From contig JAGAPX010000026.1 in assembly GCA_017623055.1 (NCBI GenBank), forward strand, positions 85,529 through 149,528: 64,000 nt of DNA. The letters are read 5' to 3'. Below are positions 51,742 to 61,342 of this stretch, one piece after another; the stretch's first letter is position 1, and every line of letters begins with the position of its first letter. Made by a program: the position numbers and the translations under genes. The notes beneath the pieces are model-generated. The model was not told where the DNA came from, made no database searches, and saw only the letters and a list, made by a program, of their open reading frames with translations. The stretch comes from Phascolarctobacterium sp. (GTDB taxonomy: Bacteria > Bacillota > Negativicutes > Acidaminococcales > Acidaminococcaceae).

Positions 51742-51770
51742 TTGACACCCTATTGCGTATATGGTACAAT
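51742..51770 (+). promoter_or_regulatory. Upstream promoter of carD-like gene
   Basis: TTGACA (51742-51747), 17 bases and TACAAT (51765-51770). Confidence 0.78.
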
Positions 51771-51777
51771 ACACAAT

Positions 51778-51807
51778 TTGACAATTCTCCTAGACGAGTG
51801 GTACAAT
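51778..51807 (+). promoter_or_regulatory. Downstream promoter of carD-like gene
   Basis: TTGACA (51778-51783), 18 bases and TACAAT (51802-51807). The two promoters are 36 bases apart in tandem, about three and a half helix turns. Confidence 0.7.
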
Positions 51808-51839
51808 GTAAAGGTAGAAATCTTTAGGAGGAATCCCAC

Positions 51840-52322
51840 ATGTTTGCAACAGGAGACCGTGTGGTTTATCCGCTGCACGGAGGCGCAATTATTAAAGAGA
51901 TTGAACAACGCGAACAAGATGGCGCGCTGGTAGATTATTTTATTTTACAGATGCTCTTTGAAAATATGACTGTGTCCATTCCTGTAGAAAATGCAGATAG
52001 ATTGGGTTTGCGCGAAATCGTTCCTGTAGAAAAGCTGGACGAGGTTGCCGCTGTGCTCCGCGAGGTTCCTGACGTGCAAAGCGTTAAGAGCATTTCTTGG
52101 AATAGACGTTTCCAAGTTTATATGGAAAAGATTAAGAGTGGTTGCATTTTGGAAGTAGCCAAGGTGTTTAAGATTTTGGTTGTTCTAGAACAAGATAAGA
52201 AGATTTCCGTAGGTGAACGCAGGTTGTTACATAACGCTAAGCAAATTTTGCAAAGCGAAATTATGTTGGTAAAAGGTATTGATGCTGCGCAGGCTGAAGC
52301 GTGGTTAAGAGAGTGCTGCTAA
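51840..52322 (+). CDS. CarD/CdnL-family transcriptional regulator
   Basis: 160 residues. The N-terminal Tudor-like domain that binds the RNA polymerase beta subunit (MFATGDRVVYPLHGGAIIKEIEQRE, LENMTVSIPVENADRLGLREI, residues 1-60) is followed by an all-helical domain (about 65-160). These proteins stabilise open complexes at promoters. The gene has two near-consensus promoters in tandem and AGGAGGA upstream. It stands before yacL and ispDF, as in related bacteria. A small terminator overlaps the stop. Confidence 0.95.
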   Translation: MFATGDRVVYPLHGGAIIKEIEQREQDGALVDYFILQMLFENMTVSIPVENADRLGLREIVPVEKLDEVAAVLREVPDVQSVKSISWNRRFQVYMEKIKSGCILEVAKVFKILVVLEQDKKISVGERRLLHNAKQILQSEIMLVKGIDAAQAEAWLRECC

Positions 52323-52341
52323 AAGTGGCACTCTTTTTTCA
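52310..52341 (+). terminator. Terminator at the carD stop
   Basis: AGAGTGC/GCACTCT (52310-52316, 52328-52334) then TTTTTC. The stem starts inside the coding sequence. Confidence 0.75.
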
Positions 52342-52484
52342 ATTTGTTTACACTTTTCTTGTGTATACATCAAGTTTCTGGGGCTTTTTGGCTTGTATTT
52401 TGTTGCAATAAACGCTATCATATAAACTAGGTGGACTATTACGATTTTTTAGTTGCCTAATTTTTAAAGAAAGGAGGAAACCTA

Positions 52485-53654
52485 ATGATTAGAAAAATCT
52501 ATAGCCTGATTATCGTATTCGTTTTTGCTATCACCGGACTCATAATTTTTGATTACTATTGCCCGTATATTTCTGAATGCTTTGGCTATGATTTAGAAGG
52601 ACATGGTTTGTTTGGCATTGCCATGGCTAACATTGTTTCCGGGACCATTGGTCTCGTTGTCTTTGGTGGCTTTGGTATGGCAGTGGCGCCTTCCATTACT
52701 AATTTTATCTTGGGGTATTCTGAACGCTTGGCAATTACTTTGTCTCGCATTCCCACCAGTGATATTTTGGTAATGGTTTTGGGTATTGGCTTGGGTTTGA
52801 TTATTGCTAACCTTATTGGCAGTCCCTTTGCCCATTTGCCAATCATCGGACCTTATGTACCTATTATTTTCAGTTTAATCTTATCCGTTGTAGGTGCGAA
52901 GGTAGCTTTGCGCAAGCATACGGATATTACTGATTTCTTTGCCCGCATGCGTGGCGCAAGTACTGTTCCTGCTCCCCCGCCGGAAGCCCCTAAGGCACAG
53001 GTTTTGGAAAAGGATATTAAAGCTGGTCCCTTGGGTGACCGTTTGTACAGTAATAATAAGCTGCTTGATACCAGCGTTATCATTGATGGACGTGTTATGG
53101 ATATTATGGCGGCAGGCTTCCTTGACGGTAAGGTTGTTGTGCCTAACTTCGTGTTGGAAGAGCTGCAAAAGCTTTCCGATTCGTCTGACAATCTGAAACG
53201 TGCTAAAGGACGTCGAGGTCTTGATTTGGTGCAGGATTTACAGCATAGCTACGGCAAACAGGTTTTGATTGTAGATTACGATTTTGACGATTTGGGCGAT
53301 GTGGATAGCAAGCTTATCCGCCTTGCTAAGCAAACTGATTCTTCCATTATGACCAACGATTTTAACCTGAACAAGGTTGCTGAAATTCAAGGCATTAAGG
53401 TTTTGAACATCAACGAGCTTGCCAATGCTATTAAGCCTGTAGTTGTTTCTGGTGAGGAAATGAGCGTTTACCTTGTTAAAGAAGGTAAGGAGCCTGGTCA
53501 AGCTGTTGCTTATCTTGATGACGGCACCATGATCGTTGTAGAAAATGGTAGACGTTATGTAGGCACTAGCATTGAGGTTATCGTAACTTCTGTTTTACAA
53601 ACTGCTGCTGGCAGAATGATTTTTGCCCGCGCTAACCACAGTTCTAAAAATTAG
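52485..53654 (+). CDS. yacL: PIN/TRAM-domain membrane protein (YacL family)
   Basis: 389 residues. Four membrane segments in the first 150 residues, a proline-rich linker, a PIN nuclease-like domain (about 185-300: KLLDTSVIIDGRVMDIMAAGFLDGKVVVPNFVLEELQKL, with acidic residues for metal, ending IMTNDFNLNKVAEIQG), then a TRAM domain at the end (MSVYLVKEGKEPGQAVAYLDDGTMIVVENGRRYVGTSIEVIVTSVLQTAAGRMIFAR). This is YacL. Its function is not firmly known; RNA cleavage is suspected. It leads the ispDF-gltX cluster. Confidence 0.93.
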   Translation: MIRKIYSLIIVFVFAITGLIIFDYYCPYISECFGYDLEGHGLFGIAMANIVSGTIGLVVFGGFGMAVAPSITNFILGYSERLAITLSRIPTSDILVMVLGIGLGLIIANLIGSPFAHLPIIGPYVPIIFSLILSVVGAKVALRKHTDITDFFARMRGASTVPAPPPEAPKAQVLEKDIKAGPLGDRLYSNNKLLDTSVIIDGRVMDIMAAGFLDGKVVVPNFVLEELQKLSDSSDNLKRAKGRRGLDLVQDLQHSYGKQVLIVDYDFDDLGDVDSKLIRLAKQTDSSIMTNDFNLNKVAEIQGIKVLNINELANAIKPVVVSGEEMSVYLVKEGKEPGQAVAYLDDGTMIVVENGRRYVGTSIEVIVTSVLQTAAGRMIFARANHSSKN

Positions 53655-53669
53655 TGGAGGGCTTTAGGC

Positions 53670-54383
53670 TTGGATAATTTAATTGCTGTAATTCCTGCGG
53701 CTGGCGCAGGTAAGCGTTTAGGATTAGGAATAAATAAAGCTTTCGCAAAAATAAACAGTGTACCGCTTCTGGTACACTGTTTAACTATGCTTTCTAGAAC
53801 TAAGCTGATTACAAGGGCGATTGTAGTTCTTGCTCCTGACGAAGTAGAGGAGGGGCGAGAGCTTTTGGCAAGTTATCAAGCAAAATATTTTGCTGACCTG
53901 CCCTTTGTAGTTGTTGCTGGTGGCAAGGAGCGTCAAGACTCCGTTGCTAATGCCCTGGCGGCGATAACCGAAAGTGAGGGTTACGTTGCTGTCCATGACG
54001 GGGCGCGACCATTTGCTGGTAAGGAAGTTTTTTTAAGAACCTTAGAGGCTGCCAAGAAGTACGGGGCTGCCATTGCCGCTGTTCCCGTTAAGGATACCAT
54101 TAAGGTTGTTAACGAAGCTGGCGAGGTTACTGCTACGCCCATACGTAGCACCTTGCATGCAGTGCAGACACCGCAAATTTTTGAAGTGAACATTTTGAAA
54201 AAGGCTTACGCAAATTTAGCGCAGCACCCTGCGCAGGTTACAGATGATGCTTCCGTAGTAGAGCTTTTAGGGCACAAGGTTGTAGTTGCCCTTGGACGCT
54301 ACGAGAACATAAAAATTACTACGCCGGAGGATTTACTCTTTGCAGAAAATTTACTGGCGCAGCAGGAGAAAACTAATGGATAA
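53670..54383 (+). CDS. ispD: 2-C-methyl-D-erythritol 4-phosphate cytidylyltransferase IspD
   Basis: 237 residues from the TTG at 53670, GGAGG upstream. The nucleotide-binding loop [18 protein letters not shown] (residues 8-25), [30 protein letters not shown] and [13 protein letters not shown] mark IspD. It makes CDP-methylerythritol in the MEP isoprenoid pathway. The stop overlaps the start of ispF by 8 bases. The host therefore uses the MEP route. Confidence 0.97.
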   Translation: MDNLIAVIPAAGAGKRLGLGINKAFAKINSVPLLVHCLTMLSRTKLITRAIVVLAPDEVEEGRELLASYQAKYFADLPFVVVAGGKERQDSVANALAAITESEGYVAVHDGARPFAGKEVFLRTLEAAKKYGAAIAAVPVKDTIKVVNEAGEVTATPIRSTLHAVQTPQIFEVNILKKAYANLAQHPAQVTDDASVVELLGHKVVVALGRYENIKITTPEDLLFAENLLAQQEKTNG

Positions 54384-54873
54384 GATTGTTAAGATGCCCC
54401 AGTTTAGGGTGGGCACAGGCTACGACGTACATAAGCTGGTATCTGAACGCAAGCTTATTTTGTGCGGGGTAGAGGTTCCCTACGAGTTAGGGCTGTTAGG
54501 ACATAGTGATGCTGACGTAGCGTTGCACGCTTTGAGCGATGCGCTCTTGGGTGCGGCGGCGCTTGGCGATATTGGCAAGCATTTTCCTGATACTGATGAA
54601 CGTTTCAAAGGCGCTGATAGCGCTAAGCTTTTGAAGCACGTTGTGCATCTTGTAGAGGAAAAAGGCTGGCAAGTTAATAATGTGGATGTAACAATAATTG
54701 CGCAAAAACCTAAGCTGGCAAGCTACATTCCGGCAATGCGCAGTCGCGTGGCGCAGGTACTTAAAATTGACGAGGATTGCGTTAACGTGAAGGCTACCAC
54801 TACGGAAAAGCTTGGCTTTACAGGACGTGGTGAAGGCATTGCGGCAGAAGCGATTGCAAGCTTGGTGAAATGA
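54376..54873 (+). CDS. ispF: 2-C-methyl-D-erythritol 2,4-cyclodiphosphate synthase IspF
   Basis: 165 residues from the ATG at 54376. Metal ligands in GTGYDVHKL and [34 protein letters not shown] are all present, with [20 protein letters not shown] near the end. It closes the cyclic diphosphate from the IspE product. It overlaps ispD. An upstream frame from 54340 lies inside ispD and is rejected. Confidence 0.97.
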   Translation: MDKIVKMPQFRVGTGYDVHKLVSERKLILCGVEVPYELGLLGHSDADVALHALSDALLGAAALGDIGKHFPDTDERFKGADSAKLLKHVVHLVEEKGWQVNNVDVTIIAQKPKLASYIPAMRSRVAQVLKIDEDCVNVKATTTEKLGFTGRGEGIAAEAIASLVK

Positions 54874-54883
54874 GCATTGTTGT

Positions 54884-54912
54884 TTGAATAAATGTGCTAA
54901 ACGTAGTATAAT
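54884..54912 (+). promoter_or_regulatory. Predicted promoter of gltX
   Basis: TTGAAT (54884-54889), 17 bases and TATAAT (54907-54912), 54 bases before the start. Confidence 0.65.
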
Positions 54913-54965
54913 ATTATGATGACATTTTTAGTTAAAAACCAATAGATTTTTTGGAGGGATATTAT

Positions 54966-56438
54966 ATGTCTAATGAAGTAAGAGTAAGATTTGCGCCCAG
55001 CCCCACTGGCCCGTTCCATATTGGCGGTGCTCGCTCCGCGCTGTTCAACTGGCTTTTGGCTCGCAAAACCGGGGGCAAATTGATTTTGAGAATTGAAGAT
55101 ACCGACTTGGAACGTTCCAGCCGTGAATCTGAAGAAAACATTAAGGCAGCTTTGAAATGGCTGGGTATGGATTGGGACGAAGGCATTGACGTTGGCGGCC
55201 CTTATGGCCCCTACCGTCAAACTGAACGTCTTGACCTTTACAAAAAATACACTGAACAACTTCTTGCTGAAGGCAAAGCATACTACTGCTACTGCACTGA
55301 CGAAGAATTGGAAGAAGAACGCCAAGCGTTGATTAAAGAAGGCAAAATGCCCCGCTACATGGGCAAATGCCGTGACCTGACTCCGGAACAAATCGCTGCA
55401 TACGAAGCAGAAGGCCGTAAACCGACCGTTCGCTTCCGTGTTCCCGCTGACCAACAAATCGTAATTAACGACTTGGTTCGTGGCACTGTTACTTTTGATT
55501 CCAATGGTATCGGTGATTTTGTAATCGTAAAATCCGACGGTATCCCCACTTACAACTATGCAGTAGTAATTGACGATGCTTCCATGAAAATCAGCCACGT
55601 TATCCGTGCGGAAGAACATCTTTCCAATACTCCGCGCCAATGCCTGATTTATGATGCACTGGGCTTTGAAAAACCGGTATTTGGTCATATCTCCCTTATC
55701 TTGGGCAAAGACCATACCAAAATGTCCAAACGTCACGGTGCAACCTCTGTTGACCAATATCGTCAATTAGGCTACCTGCCTGCTGGTATTGATAACTTCC
55801 TGGCTCTTTTGGGTTGGGCTCCTAACAGCGAACAAGAATTGTTCACCATTGAAGAACTCATCCAAGAATTCTCTATGGAACGCGTTGCTAAAAACCCGGC
55901 AGTTTTCGATATCGACAAACTGAACTGGATTAACCAACAATACATGCGTCAATTGGATGCAGAAGCATTCTTTGAAGTTGCTAAACCGCATATGATTGAA
56001 GCTGGTTATATGACCGGTGAAGAAGAAGGCGAAAAACTGGCTTGGCTCAAAAAAGTTGTAGCTACTTCCAAAGACCACGTTGCCTTCGGCGCACAAATCC
56101 CTGCTTGCGTAGAAATGTACTTCAACGACGAATTCGATTTTGAAAACGAAGAAGCTGCTGAAGTTTTGAAAGCAGAAACCGTACCTACCGTAATCGGTAT
56201 GCTTTTAGAAGAACTGCCCAAACTGGAAGTGCTGGACGGCGCTGCAGTAAAAGGCTTGTTCAAAACCATTCAAAAAACCACCAAGCTGAAAGGCAAAGAT
56301 GTATTCATGCCTATCCGCGTTGCTTTGACCGGTAACCAACACGGTCCGGAATTAGCAGAAATGGTTCCCCTGCTGGGCATTGAACGCACTGGTAAACGCG
56401 TTAAAGCAAGCCTCGCGAAAGCAGGTATCACCCTGTAA
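54966..56438 (+). CDS. gltX: Glutamyl-tRNA synthetase
   Basis: 490 residues from the ATG at 54966, GGAGGG upstream. Class I signature FAPSPTGPFHIGGARSALFNW (HIGG form of HIGH) and KMSKRHGATS for KMSKS. It charges tRNA-Glu and, in organisms without GlnRS, also tRNA-Gln. The anticodon-binding part fills residues 320-490. Own promoter upstream. cysS follows 12 bases later. Confidence 0.97.
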   Translation: MSNEVRVRFAPSPTGPFHIGGARSALFNWLLARKTGGKLILRIEDTDLERSSRESEENIKAALKWLGMDWDEGIDVGGPYGPYRQTERLDLYKKYTEQLLAEGKAYYCYCTDEELEEERQALIKEGKMPRYMGKCRDLTPEQIAAYEAEGRKPTVRFRVPADQQIVINDLVRGTVTFDSNGIGDFVIVKSDGIPTYNYAVVIDDASMKISHVIRAEEHLSNTPRQCLIYDALGFEKPVFGHISLILGKDHTKMSKRHGATSVDQYRQLGYLPAGIDNFLALLGWAPNSEQELFTIEELIQEFSMERVAKNPAVFDIDKLNWINQQYMRQLDAEAFFEVAKPHMIEAGYMTGEEEGEKLAWLKKVVATSKDHVAFGAQIPACVEMYFNDEFDFENEEAAEVLKAETVPTVIGMLLEELPKLEVLDGAAVKGLFKTIQKTTKLKGKDVFMPIRVALTGNQHGPELAEMVPLLGIERTGKRVKASLAKAGITL

Positions 56439-56450
56439 AGGAGAGTTTTT

Positions 56451-57893
56451 ATGGCTATTAAGGTTTATAATACTTTAACTAAACAAAAAGAAGATTTTGT
56501 ACCTATTAACGAAGGCAAGGCAAATATTTATGTTTGCGGCGTTACTCCCTACAACCATCCCCACGTTGGCAACGCTCGTCCCTTCGTAACTTGGGACGTT
56601 ATCCGTCGCTTCTTGGAGCACGAAGGCTATGACGTAACTCACGTACAAAACTTCACTGATATCGACGATAAGATTATCAACACCGCTAACAAGGAAGGCG
56701 TGCAATGGTTTGACGTTTGCAACCGTTACATTGATTCTTACTATGAAGTAATGGACAAACTGAACGTAAAACGCGCTCACGTTTATCCTCGCGTGTCTGA
56801 ACATATCGAAGACATCATCCAAACCGTACAAACCCTCATCGACCGTGGCTATGCTTACGAAGTTGAAGGTGACGTATATTACAGCGTAGAAAAATTCGAG
56901 CATTACGGCGAGCTTTCCGGTCGTAATTTGGAAGATATGATGGCTGGCGCTCGTGTTGACGTAGACGACCGCAAAAGAAATCCCATGGACTTCGCTTTGT
57001 GGAAAGCTGCTAAACCGGGTGAACCTGCTTGGCCCTGCCCTTGGGGTGAAGGCCGTCCTGGCTGGCACATCGAATGCTCTACCATGAGCATGAAATATTT
57101 GGGCGAAAGCTTCGACTTCCACGGTGGCGGCAGTGACCTTATTTTCCCGCACCACGAAAACGAAATCGCTCAATCCGAAGGCTGCACTGGTTGCCATCCC
57201 TTCGTACACTACTGGTTGCACAATGGCTTCATTACCGTTAACGAAGAAAAAATGTCTAAATCCTTGGGCAACTTCTTCATGGTAATTGATATTCTGGAAC
57301 ACTTTGACCCGGAAACCCTGCGTTTCTTCATCGTGTCCACCCATTATCGTAGCCCGCTAGATTTCAGCGACGAACGCTTGAAAGAAGCACAAAAGAGCCT
57401 TGCTCGTTTGCGTAACTCTCAAGAAACCCTGCGTTCCTTGAGCACTATGATGAGTGCTGGTCCTACCGAAGCAAGCTTGGCACTGCGCGAAAAACTTGCT
57501 GAAATGCGCAACGACTTCCTGGAAGCTATGCGTGACGATTTCAACACCGCTTTGGCAATCAGCTACATGTTTGCACTGGGTAAAGAAATCAATATTTATC
57601 ATAAAGAAGTTACCGAAGCAGGCGCTAAACCTGACGGTAAACTTGTAGCTATGATGGGTGACCTTTTCGCAGAAATGTGCTCCATCATCGGCGTACTCGA
57701 AAATACTGCTGCTGCACCTGCTGAAGCAGGCGATAGCAAAGAAGCAGAACTCATTGAAATGGTAATCGCTCTGCGTCAAGAAGCACGTGCTGCTAAAAAC
57801 TACGCTCAAGCAGACGCTCTGCGTAACCAATTGACCGCTATGGGCATTATCCTTGAAGACACCCCCCAAGGTGTTAAGTGGAAAAAGCAATGA
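56451..57893 (+). CDS. cysS: Cysteinyl-tRNA synthetase
   Basis: 480 residues. HIGH-type motif in VCGVTPYNHPHVGNARPFV with the zinc Cys (YVCG), other zinc ligands in WHIECSTMSMKYLG and HHENEIAQSEG, and KMSKSLGNFF. A C-terminal helical domain binds the anticodon. It attaches cysteine to its tRNA. It ends in ATGA shared with mrnC. No cysE is found between gltX and cysS, unlike in Bacillus. Confidence 0.97.
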   Translation: MAIKVYNTLTKQKEDFVPINEGKANIYVCGVTPYNHPHVGNARPFVTWDVIRRFLEHEGYDVTHVQNFTDIDDKIINTANKEGVQWFDVCNRYIDSYYEVMDKLNVKRAHVYPRVSEHIEDIIQTVQTLIDRGYAYEVEGDVYYSVEKFEHYGELSGRNLEDMMAGARVDVDDRKRNPMDFALWKAAKPGEPAWPCPWGEGRPGWHIECSTMSMKYLGESFDFHGGGSDLIFPHHENEIAQSEGCTGCHPFVHYWLHNGFITVNEEKMSKSLGNFFMVIDILEHFDPETLRFFIVSTHYRSPLDFSDERLKEAQKSLARLRNSQETLRSLSTMMSAGPTEASLALREKLAEMRNDFLEAMRDDFNTALAISYMFALGKEINIYHKEVTEAGAKPDGKLVAMMGDLFAEMCSIIGVLENTAAAPAEAGDSKEAELIEMVIALRQEARAAKNYAQADALRNQLTAMGIILEDTPQGVKWKKQ

Positions 57894-58354
57894 GGTTTGA
57901 ACAATATCAAATGTTGAAACAACATGCGCTGGCTGCTTGCGAAGCGGCCGGCGCAAAATTTCCTGACGTAGGGCAGATGAACCCTATCATCTTGGCTTAT
58001 ATCGGGGATGTTGTGTTTTCCATGTACGTTAGATTAAGATTATTACCTACTTCTACCCAAGTGCGTGTGGTGCACGACCTTGGTTCCAAAATGGTTTCTG
58101 CAGTATGCCAATGCCAGGCAATGCAGGAGCTGCAAGAGAGTCTTACGGAAGAAGAACAGGTAATATTCAGACGTGGACGTAATGCTAAATCCATGGTGCC
58201 TAAGAGTGCCTCCGTCCACGAATATAGAATGGCAACTGCTTTTGAAGCCCTTGTTGGCTGGCTGTTTTTGCAGGAGCGCCAAGAGCGTTTGGAGGAGATT
58301 TTGGATAGCTCCTTTGCCATCATCGTACAAAATGTTAAGTCTAAGAAAAAATAG
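57890..58354 (+). CDS. mrnC: Mini-ribonuclease III MrnC
   Basis: 154 residues from the ATG at 57890 (shared with the cysS stop); a GTG at 57878 is an alternative. The RNase III core, without a dsRNA-binding domain, is visible: NPIILAYIGDVVFSMYVRLRLL (signature with acidic Asp), GRNAKSMVPKSASVHEYRMATAFEALVGWLFL with the second acidic cluster. It matures 23S rRNA in Firmicutes. thyX follows 15 bases later. Confidence 0.93.
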   Translation: MRFEQYQMLKQHALAACEAAGAKFPDVGQMNPIILAYIGDVVFSMYVRLRLLPTSTQVRVVHDLGSKMVSAVCQCQAMQELQESLTEEEQVIFRRGRNAKSMVPKSASVHEYRMATAFEALVGWLFLQERQERLEEILDSSFAIIVQNVKSKKK

Positions 58355-58369
58355 AAGTGAGGTGTAAAT

Positions 58370-59068
58370 ATGGAAGTTAAATTATTACGTCATACGCCGG
58401 AGCCTGACAAAACCGTAGCTATGAGTGCACGCTTGTGCTATTCTCCCATTGGCGCTGCTCAGCTGGAAGAAAAAATGAGCGACGAACAAGCTGCTAAACT
58501 GGTACGCAAACTGGTAAGCATGGGTCACTATTCTCCTATGGAACACGTAACCTTTACCTTTGCCATTGAAGGCGTTTCCCGCGTTTTGACCCACCAATTG
58601 GTTCGTCATCGTATTGCTTCTTATTCCCAACAATCTCAACGTTATGTTAAAGAGCATAATTTTGAAACCATTATGCCTCCTTCCATTGCAGCTCGTCCTG
58701 AAGCGAAAGAAAAATTTGAAAAGCTGATGGTAGAGATTCAAGACCTGTACAACGAATTTGTTGATATGGGCGTTTTAGCAGAGGACGCACGCTATGTGCT
58801 TCCCAACGCTGCTGAAACTAAAATCGTGTGCACCTTTAACGTACGTTCCTTGATGAACTTCTTTAAACTGCGTTGCTGCACACGTGCTCAATGGGAAATT
58901 CGCCAATTGGCTGATAAAATGTTGGCTGAATGCAAAAAAGTTGCTCCCATCCTTTTTGAAAATGCAGGGCCTACCTGCGTGAGCGAAGGCGTGTGCCATG
59001 AAGGTGAAATGACTTGTGGCCGTTTGGAAGCAATCTTGGCTACAAAGGCTAAGCAGGAACAAAAATAA
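58370..59068 (+). CDS. thyX: Flavin-dependent thymidylate synthase ThyX
   Basis: 232 residues. The ThyX motif [14 protein letters not shown] (RHRxxS) stands near residue 80, with [17 protein letters not shown] before it and [19 protein letters not shown] later. It makes dTMP from dUMP with FAD and methylene-tetrahydrofolate, in place of ThyA. Its position between mrnC and rlmB is where thyX also stands in some clostridia. AGTGAGGTG lies upstream of the ATG. Confidence 0.96.
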   Translation: MEVKLLRHTPEPDKTVAMSARLCYSPIGAAQLEEKMSDEQAAKLVRKLVSMGHYSPMEHVTFTFAIEGVSRVLTHQLVRHRIASYSQQSQRYVKEHNFETIMPPSIAARPEAKEKFEKLMVEIQDLYNEFVDMGVLAEDARYVLPNAAETKIVCTFNVRSLMNFFKLRCCTRAQWEIRQLADKMLAECKKVAPILFENAGPTCVSEGVCHEGEMTCGRLEAILATKAKQEQK

Positions 59069-59092
59069 AAACCTGAATTTTAGGAGGGTTTT

Positions 59093-59836
59093 ATGTCTGA
59101 GGATATTATCGCCGGTCGCAATTCAGTTGCTGAAGCATTGCGCAGCGAGCGTTCCATAAATAAAATTTTAGTGCAGGATGGCGCTAAGGGTGGTAGCATT
59201 GGGGAAATCATTGCTGTTGCCAAAGCGAAGAACATTCTCATTGATTATGTTAAACAAGAAAAATTAGATAAGCTTGTACCTGGTATGCGTCATCAAGGCA
59301 TTGTTGCCATGGTTGCTCCCATTGCCTTCCAAAGCTTGGAAGACGTATTTGCCAAGGCTGCCGCTAAAAATGAAGACCCCTTCATCTTACTGCTGGACGA
59401 ATTGCAGGACCCCCAAAACGTAGGTGCTTTAATCCGTACTGCAGATGCAGCAGGCGTACATGGCGTGCTGATGCCCAAGCGTCGTAGCTGCCCACTTAAT
59501 GCAGTTGTAGCGAAAATCTCTGCAGGCGCAGTGGAGTATGTGCCTGTGGTGCAAATCGGTAACATTGCCCAGGCAATAGAAGATTTGCAAAAGCGTGGCT
59601 GCTGGGTTATCGGTGCAGATATGGACGGTGACGACCATTACACCGTGAATATGACCGGTCCTTTAGTACTGGTAATTGGTGCGGAAGGTAAGGGCTTAGG
59701 TCGTTTGGTAAAACAAAAATGTGATACCATTGCCAGCATTCCCATGGGCGGGGGAGTATCTTCCCTCAACGCTTCTGCAGCGGGTGCTATCTTAATGTAC
59801 GAAGCGGTGCGTCAGCGCCGTATGGCAGGCAAGTAA
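59093..59836 (+). CDS. rlmB: 23S rRNA 2'-O-methyltransferase RlmB (SpoU family)
   Basis: 247 residues, GGAGGG upstream. SpoU motifs: LLDELQDPQNVGALIRTADAAGVHGVLMP, LVIGAEGKGLGRLVKQKCDTIASIPMGGGVSSLNASAAGAILMYE. The deep AdoMet knot is formed by these. The N-terminal 75 residues bind RNA. It methylates G2251 or a nearby position of 23S rRNA. yacP follows after one base. Confidence 0.96.
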   Translation: MSEDIIAGRNSVAEALRSERSINKILVQDGAKGGSIGEIIAVAKAKNILIDYVKQEKLDKLVPGMRHQGIVAMVAPIAFQSLEDVFAKAAAKNEDPFILLLDELQDPQNVGALIRTADAAGVHGVLMPKRRSCPLNAVVAKISAGAVEYVPVVQIGNIAQAIEDLQKRGCWVIGADMDGDDHYTVNMTGPLVLVIGAEGKGLGRLVKQKCDTIASIPMGGGVSSLNASAAGAILMYEAVRQRRMAGK

Positions 59837-59837
59837 G

Positions 59838-60350
59838 ATGGCGGAGTACTTAATTGTAGATGGCTACAATGTAATTAACGCCTGGAAGGAATTTGCCAAG
59901 TTGCGTGAAGATAGCTTGGAGCACGCTCGTGAGATTTTGGTTGCCAATATTTCCGAATATGCTGCCTTCAAGGGGCAAAAGGGCATTGTGGTTTTTGATG
60001 CTCAGGAAGCACAGGGTGATGGCTCCGTTACGAAAATCCACGGTGTTGAAGTTGTTTTTACTAATGAAGGCGAAACAGCTGACGCTTGGATAGAACGACG
60101 CGCCTACGAGCTAAGGCACGCACGGGACAAAGTCTTTGTAGTAACAAGCGATTACGCAGAGCAGATGAACGTGCTTGGTGCAGGTGCTTATCGAATTTCT
60201 GCTCGTGAATTTCACGAGGATTATAAAAATGCCAAGAAGGCAATTGCTGAAAAGCTTCGCCAGCCGGCAAGCGGACTTAACCGTAACGAGCTGGGGGGCA
60301 GATTGGCAGACGATGTTTTGGCTCAGTTTGAAAAATTGCGCCGGAAGTAA
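59838..60350 (+). CDS. yacP: NYN-domain RNase (YacP/Rae1)
   Basis: 170 residues. Start EYLIVDGYNVINAWKEF with the metal Asp, then DAQEAQGDGSVTKIHGVEVVFTNEGETADAWIERRA with further acidic residues, and VVTSDYAEQMNVLGAGAYRISAREF. These form a PIN-like NYN fold. The Bacillus homologue, Rae1, cleaves mRNA on the ribosome. Between rlmB and sigH as in Bacillus. Confidence 0.92.
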   Translation: MAEYLIVDGYNVINAWKEFAKLREDSLEHAREILVANISEYAAFKGQKGIVVFDAQEAQGDGSVTKIHGVEVVFTNEGETADAWIERRAYELRHARDKVFVVTSDYAEQMNVLGAGAYRISAREFHEDYKNAKKAIAEKLRQPASGLNRNELGGRLADDVLAQFEKLRRK

Positions 60351-60353
60351 AAG

Positions 60354-60382
60354 TTGACGCTAAGGGGCTTACATAATATAAT
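60354..60382 (+). promoter_or_regulatory. Predicted promoter of sigH
   Basis: TTGACG (60354-60359), 17 bases and TATAAT (60377-60382), 60 bases before the start. Confidence 0.75.
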
Positions 60383-60441
60383 GAAGTAACTGCCCTTAAT
60401 TTGAGGGACCTTAGTTGTTATAAGCGGAGGAAATGTAATTT

Positions 60442-61161
60442 ATGACTACAGAAATACAGAACGATCCTTATGAAGTCTTTTTGGAAATGACTGATGAGGA
60501 TATCGTTTTAGATGCGCAGCTTAATGACAATGTACTGGCGCAAGAGTATTTGCTGCATAAATACAGAAACTTTGTCAGAGCCAAGGCACGCAGTTATTTT
60601 TTGATTGGTGCCGAAAGGGAAGACATTATTCAAGAAGGTATGATTGGTCTTTATAAGGCTATTCGCGATTTTAAAAGCGATAAGCAATCTTCCTTCCGTG
60701 CTTTCGCAGAGTTGTGCGTAACTCGCCAAATTATTACGGCGATTAAAACCGCAACAAGGCAAAAGCATATTCCGTTAAATTCTTATGTGTCCTTGAATAA
60801 ACCTATCTACGAGGAAGATTCTGACCGTACCTTGCTGGACATTATCAGCGGGGTAAGGGTGGCGAATCCTGAAGATATGGTTATCAGCCGTGAAGAATTT
60901 GACGACATTGAGAATAAGATGAATAATATTCTCAGTGATTTGGAGTGGAAGGTGCTCATGAGCTACTTGGATGGCAAGTCCTACCAAGAGATTGCTGAGG
61001 AATTGGACCGTCACATCAAATCCATTGATAATGCTTTGCAAAGGGTAAAACGCAAATTAGAGAAGTATATCATCAGCCGTGGTGACATTACAGATTTGCG
61101 AACTGTTTACAGCGGACTGCTGGCAATAGACCCCAGCGAGCGTTTTCACAATAAAAAATAG
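60442..61161 (+). CDS. sigH: RNA polymerase sigma factor SigH (sigma-30)
   Basis: 239 residues, GGAGG upstream. Region 2: ALAQEYLLHKYRNFVRAKARSYFLIGAEREDIIQEGMIGLYKAIRDF-like text with the polymerase and -10 contacts. Region 4: LSDLEWKVLMSYLDGKSYQEIAEELDRHIKSIDNALQRVKRKL. It is SigH by sequence and place. In Bacillus it controls early sporulation and competence; whether this host forms spores cannot be told from the window. Own promoter. Confidence 0.95.
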   Translation: MTTEIQNDPYEVFLEMTDEDIVLDAQLNDNVLAQEYLLHKYRNFVRAKARSYFLIGAEREDIIQEGMIGLYKAIRDFKSDKQSSFRAFAELCVTRQIITAIKTATRQKHIPLNSYVSLNKPIYEEDSDRTLLDIISGVRVANPEDMVISREEFDDIENKMNNILSDLEWKVLMSYLDGKSYQEIAEELDRHIKSIDNALQRVKRKLEKYIISRGDITDLRTVYSGLLAIDPSERFHNKK

Positions 61162-61210
61162 AATGTGTTTTGCGGAATTTCTGCTATTTCTGATAAAAGT
61201 GTAACACTAA

Positions 61211-61253
61211 TTAACGCCGTACAGAAAATTTCTGGATGGTGTTAATTTTTTAG
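61211..61253 (+). terminator. Terminator after sigH
   Basis: AATTAACGCC/GGTGTTAATT (61211-61220, 61240-61249, G-U), then TTTTAG. An inner CAGAAA/TTTCTG pair extends it. Confidence 0.78.
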
Positions 61254-61342
61254 AGGATTTTGGCAATGTTCAGCGAATATAGAGATAACTAAATAAATGG
61301 TTTTGAAATTTGCACTTTCGGGTGCTTAGGGAGGTTTTAATC

